Source: Candidatus Magasanikbacteria bacterium CG_4_10_14_0_2_um_filter_41_10 (GTDB lineage: Bacteria > Patescibacteriota > Patescibacteriia > Magasanikbacterales > UBA922). Taken from it: DNA of 7,717 nt. The notes below the pieces were generated by a model. That model did not search any database and was not told where the DNA came from. It saw nothing but the letters and a program-made list of their open reading frames with translations. A program made the translations under genes and the position numbers. Positions 5,404 through 7,717 of the stretch are shown here, one piece after another. The stretch spans positions 1-7,717 of the forward strand of contig PFPJ01000022.1 in the NCBI GenBank assembly GCA_002792995.1. The letters are read 5' to 3'. Numbering within the stretch: position 1 is the first letter of the stretch; every line of letters starts with the position of its first letter.

Positions 5404-5415
5404 CTTCAATTAAAA

Positions 5416-7446
5416 TTACAACATCCTCCCAAACTCCTCTTCATCCACCATCTTCACCCCAAAGCTCTTCGCTTTCTCTGCTTTACTTCCAGCATTCTCC
5501 CCCACTACCACAAAATCCGTCTTCTTACTCACACTTCCCGACACATCTCCCCCACGCGCTCGGATCTTTTCCTTTGCCTCATCGCGCGTCATCGTCGACA
5601 ATGTTCCTGTAAGAACAAACGTTTTTCCAGCAAACACTTGTTTGCCTATTTGCTTATTTGCATATTGAATGCGTACGCCATTCTCACGCAGCGTATCAAT
5701 AAACTCCTGATTCTCTTTCTTCCCAAACCAACTCACAATCGATACGGCAACCGTACTTCCCACATCTTCTATTGCTTCCAGCTCTTCCTGCGTTGCTTGT
5801 TGCAACTTTTCTATCTTGCCATACACGTCTGCAAGTCGCACTGCCGTTTCTTCTCCCACATGAGGAATCCCGAGCGCAAAAATAAATCGCGCAAGCGTGA
5901 CATCTTGTGATGTTTCTATGGCATTGACGAGATTTTCTGCCGACTTTTCTCCAAATCTTTCGAGCGCAGACAAATCCCCTACCGTGAGGGTAAAAATATC
6001 TGCAGCATGTTTTATGAGTCCTTCGTCAACAAGTTGCTCCACAATTTTCTTTCCCATCCCATCGATATTGAATGCAGCTTTTGAGACAAAGTGCGCAATT
6101 CTTCTGAGTTCTTGTGCGTAGCACGCAGAATTGGTACAGACAATGCCAGCGCCTGATTCTTGTTTTCCTTTGCCTGCATCAATCTGAGCACGCGTGACCG
6201 CAGACAGACACACTGGGCATTTCTTTGGCTCTCGAATAGCTTTTTCAGACCCATCTCGCATCTTGTCGAGCACACGAAGAACTTTTGGGATGATATCACC
6301 TGCTTTTTCTACGACAACTTTGTCGCAAACTTTTACACGAAGACGCTTGATCTCGTCCATATTGTGAAGCGTCGCATGCGTCACCGTCGTCCCTGCGAGC
6401 TGGACAGGATCCATGTGTGCAACAGGCGTGAGGACTCCCGTACGACCCACTTGCCAATACACGTCACGAATAGTCGTCGTCCCCTGCTCGGCTGGGAACT
6501 TCATTGCAATCGCCCACCGTGGCGACTTTCCAGTAAACCCGAGTGCATCTTGATATTTTTTTTGATTTATTTTGATCACCAGTCCATCCACCCAAAACGG
6601 CTTCCGCGTGACATCTCTATGTTGCCATTCAACATACATTTTCCACACGTCATCCATGTTCTTGCACACCTGCCAATCATCATCCGTTGGAAAACGCAAT
6701 GTACCGAGCTGTTTCAATTCCTTTTCCTGCGTATCTGGCGCATTGCCAAGCGAAATATCATACGCAGTAAATTGCAATTTTCGTGCAGCGACAATCTGTG
6801 AATCCAGCTGACGAAGTGTGCCAGCTGCAACATTGCGAGGATTTGCATACAACGCTTCCCCTGCTTTTTCTCGCTCTTTATTTACTTGTGCAAACATCTT
6901 TGTCCCGAGCCATACTTCTCCCTCCACAACAAGTGTTTCTTTTTCTTGAATAGTCAATGGAATACTATGTATTGTTTTTACATTTTGTGTGACATCCTCA
7001 CCAACAGTCCCGTCACCTCTCGTTGCAGCTGTCTGCAATTGTCCATTCTCGTACGTGAGGACAATATGAAGTCCATCAATTTTCAATTCACACACATATG
7101 ACAAATCTGTCGGCTTACTTCCAAACTGTTTTTCAAGGATTTTCATGTTTCTCTCTTCCCATTTGTCCAGATCTTCTCGAGAAAAGGCATCATCAAACGA
7201 CCACTGTGGAACTTGATGCGTGACCTTGGAAAATCCTGATGCAATTTTCCCAGCCACACGTTGCGTTGGTGAATCTGATGTCCGAAGTTCAGGATGCTGT
7301 TCTTCTAGTTTTCTGAGTTCGTCCATCAATCCTTCGTACATTTTATCCGTTACTTGCGGATCGTTAAGAACATGATACTTGTGACGAAGATCATCGATCT
7401 GGGATCGAAGTTTTGTTACTTTTTGTTTCAATTCTTGGCTAGCCAT
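5416..7446 (-). CDS. ligA: NAD+-dependent DNA ligase LigA
   Basis: 676 residues from the ATG at 7446, normal for LigA, which seals nicks in replication and repair using NAD+. The domain order is complete: the N-terminal NMN-binding Ia domain (YHVLNDPQVTDKMY, about 25-37), an HQVPQWSFDDAF motif (77-88), adenylation domain with nucleophile Lys122 in ELKIDG, RGDGTVGEDVT and NPRNVAAGTLRQ, the OB-fold (GRTGVLTPVAHM, THATLHN), a four-Cys zinc finger (CPVC ... CTNSAC), helix-hairpin-helix repeats (IDGMGKKIVEQL, FGEKSAENL, LGIPHVGEETA, IEDVGSTVA) and a C-terminal BRCT domain (FAGKTFVLTGTL to the end). The zinc finger loop between the Cys pairs is slightly long. An in-frame GTG at 7464 would add six residues, but lies within the repeat at 7459-7539 and has no better signal, so ATG 7446 is preferred. 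No Shine-Dalgarno is visible. Confidence 0.97.
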   Translation of the reverse strand: MASQELKQKVTKLRSQIDDLRHKYHVLNDPQVTDKMYEGLMDELRKLEEQHPELRTSDSPTQRVAGKIASGFSKVTHQVPQWSFDDAFSREDLDKWEERNMKILEKQFGSKPTDLSYVCELKIDGLHIVLTYENGQLQTAATRGDGTVGEDVTQNVKTIHSIPLTIQEKETLVVEGEVWLGTKMFAQVNKEREKAGEALYANPRNVAAGTLRQLDSQIVAARKLQFTAYDISLGNAPDTQEKELKQLGTLRFPTDDDWQVCKNMDDVWKMYVEWQHRDVTRKPFWVDGLVIKINQKKYQDALGFTGKSPRWAIAMKFPAEQGTTTIRDVYWQVGRTGVLTPVAHMDPVQLAGTTVTHATLHNMDEIKRLRVKVCDKVVVEKAGDIIPKVLRVLDKMRDGSEKAIREPKKCPVCLSAVTRAQIDAGKGKQESGAGIVCTNSACYAQELRRIAHFVSKAAFNIDGMGKKIVEQLVDEGLIKHAADIFTLTVGDLSALERFGEKSAENLVNAIETSQDVTLARFIFALGIPHVGEETAVRLADVYGKIEKLQQATQEELEAIEDVGSTVAVSIVSWFGKKENQEFIDTLRENGVRIQYANKQIGKQVFAGKTFVLTGTLSTMTRDEAKEKIRARGGDVSGSVSKKTDFVVVGENAGSKAEKAKSFGVKMVDEEEFGRML

Positions 7447-7458
7447 ATATATACTGTG

Positions 7459-7539
7459 GAACACAGATTTCCAGGATTACCTCGCTTTACCAAGATGTAT
7501 TATCATGGTTCATCCTAGAAATCCTGGTTATCTGTGTTC
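7459..7539. repeat. 81-bp symmetric palindromic repeat between ligA and the HAD gene
   Basis: The outer arms gaacacagatttccaggatt (7459-7478) and aatcctggttatctgtgttc (7520-7539) pair at 18 of 20 positions. After unpaired 10-base spacers on both sides, inner arms accaagat (7489-7496) and atcatggt (7502-7509) pair at 7 of 8 around a 5-base centre. The geometry 20-10-8-5-8-10-20 is exactly symmetric. The HAD stop codon (7528-7530) lies within the right arm, and a second small hairpin, ctgtg/cacag (7454-7466), overlaps the left edge. It may act as a terminator for the HAD gene, although there is no T-run, or be a small non-autonomous repeat. Confidence 0.8.
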
Positions 7540-7717
7540 TATTCTGTTGTTAATTTCTTGAATCACCTTCTCACTCGACTCATACACAATTGCATCCATC
7601 CCAAATTCTTTCGCTATAGAAACATTCTCCTCCTGATCATCTATATAAAAAATTTCTTCTTTTTTAATAGCTCCAAATTGTTTCACTATATCATCATACA
7701 CGATTTCAAATCTCTTT
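7528..7717 (-). CDS. HAD-superfamily hydrolase, C-terminal fragment (partial at window edge)
   Basis: Only the last 62 residues are in the window; the start lies beyond base 7717. The stretch EEIFYIDDQEENVSIAKEFG followed by MDAIVYES matches HAD motif IV and its following helix and strand (hydrophobics, then I-D-D-x-x-x-N-V-x-x-A-x-x-x-G-M). The two Asp residues coordinate Mg2+ in HAD phosphatases and related haloacid dehalogenase-like enzymes. The nucleophile motif (DxDxT/V) would be upstream and is not visible, so substrate and subclass cannot be given. The reading frame closes at TAA (7528-7530) inside the palindromic repeat, so the last residues (about IEHR) are encoded by repeat sequence. 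The gene runs in the same direction as ligA and precedes it. Confidence 0.8.
   Translation of the reverse strand, partial: KRFEIVYDDIVKQFGAIKKEEIFYIDDQEENVSIAKEFGMDAIVYESSEKVIQEINNRIEHR

Noticed and set aside
4453..5409. A 318-codon open frame on the minus strand opposite pyrF
   Set aside because: It is the mirror of a GC-rich gene with few stop codons. The plus-strand frame has all PyrF motifs, promoter, SD and terminator, while the minus product has no recognisable domain.
7447..7464. Upstream GTG start giving a ligA product six residues longer
   Set aside because: The codon lies inside the palindromic repeat, has no SD, and the added residues are not typical of LigA. The ATG at 7446 gives the usual N-terminus.
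1..7717. tRNA, rRNA or other structured RNA genes
   Set aside because: Scanning the gaps by eye shows no cloverleaf, CCA-ended arm set or rRNA-like sequence; the only structures seen are the hairpins and repeats listed.

Overview
This window looks like a fragment of a Patescibacteria/CPR (Parcubacteria-like) chromosome. The resident genes (NAD+-dependent DNA ligase, GatC, GatA, a LOG-family protein) have CPR-like sequence habits, such as the PQWSF-type wording of the ligase motif. Genes are short and mostly lack Shine-Dalgarno sites, and gaps carry short AT-rich repeats. TGA is used as a stop and Trp is TGG, so the Gracilibacteria/SR1 recoded code is not in use. The lineage is inferred from pattern familiarity, not from a search.

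Layout. 1-1228 (-): a LOG/TIGR00730-family gene built of two fused LOG domains, running off the left edge. 1233-1718: an imperfect 55-bp inverted-repeat pair enclosing a broken GxxExxY (PDDEXK_3) gene; it fills almost the whole gap between gatA and the LOG gene, and gatA seems to lose its last residues at its edge. 1722-3479 (-): gatC-gatA, two subunits of the tRNA-dependent amidotransferase; gatB is not in the window. 3480-3691: a divergent intergenic region with a 10-bp stem-loop and one candidate promoter per strand. 3692-4380 (+): two overlapping, very AT-rich small membrane-protein genes ending in a terminator. 4442-5403 (+): a self-contained, GC-rich pyrF unit with its own promoter, strong ribosome binding site and hairpin terminator. 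5416-7446 (-): ligA. 7459-7539: an 81-bp palindromic repeat. 7528-7717 (-): the 3' end of a HAD-type hydrolase gene.

Reading. On the minus strand the order HAD - ligA - gatC - gatA - LOG is interrupted only by the plus-strand block 3692-5404, whose two units differ sharply in base composition from the flanks and from each other. A simple explanation is an ancestral ligA-gatC-gatA neighbourhood split by an acquired islet. PyrF makes UMP, LOG-type enzymes hydrolyse nucleoside monophosphates, and LigA and GatCA serve replication/repair and tRNA charging, so most of the content is housekeeping. The unusual elements are the inverted-repeat cassette, the double LOG protein and the compositional mosaic.
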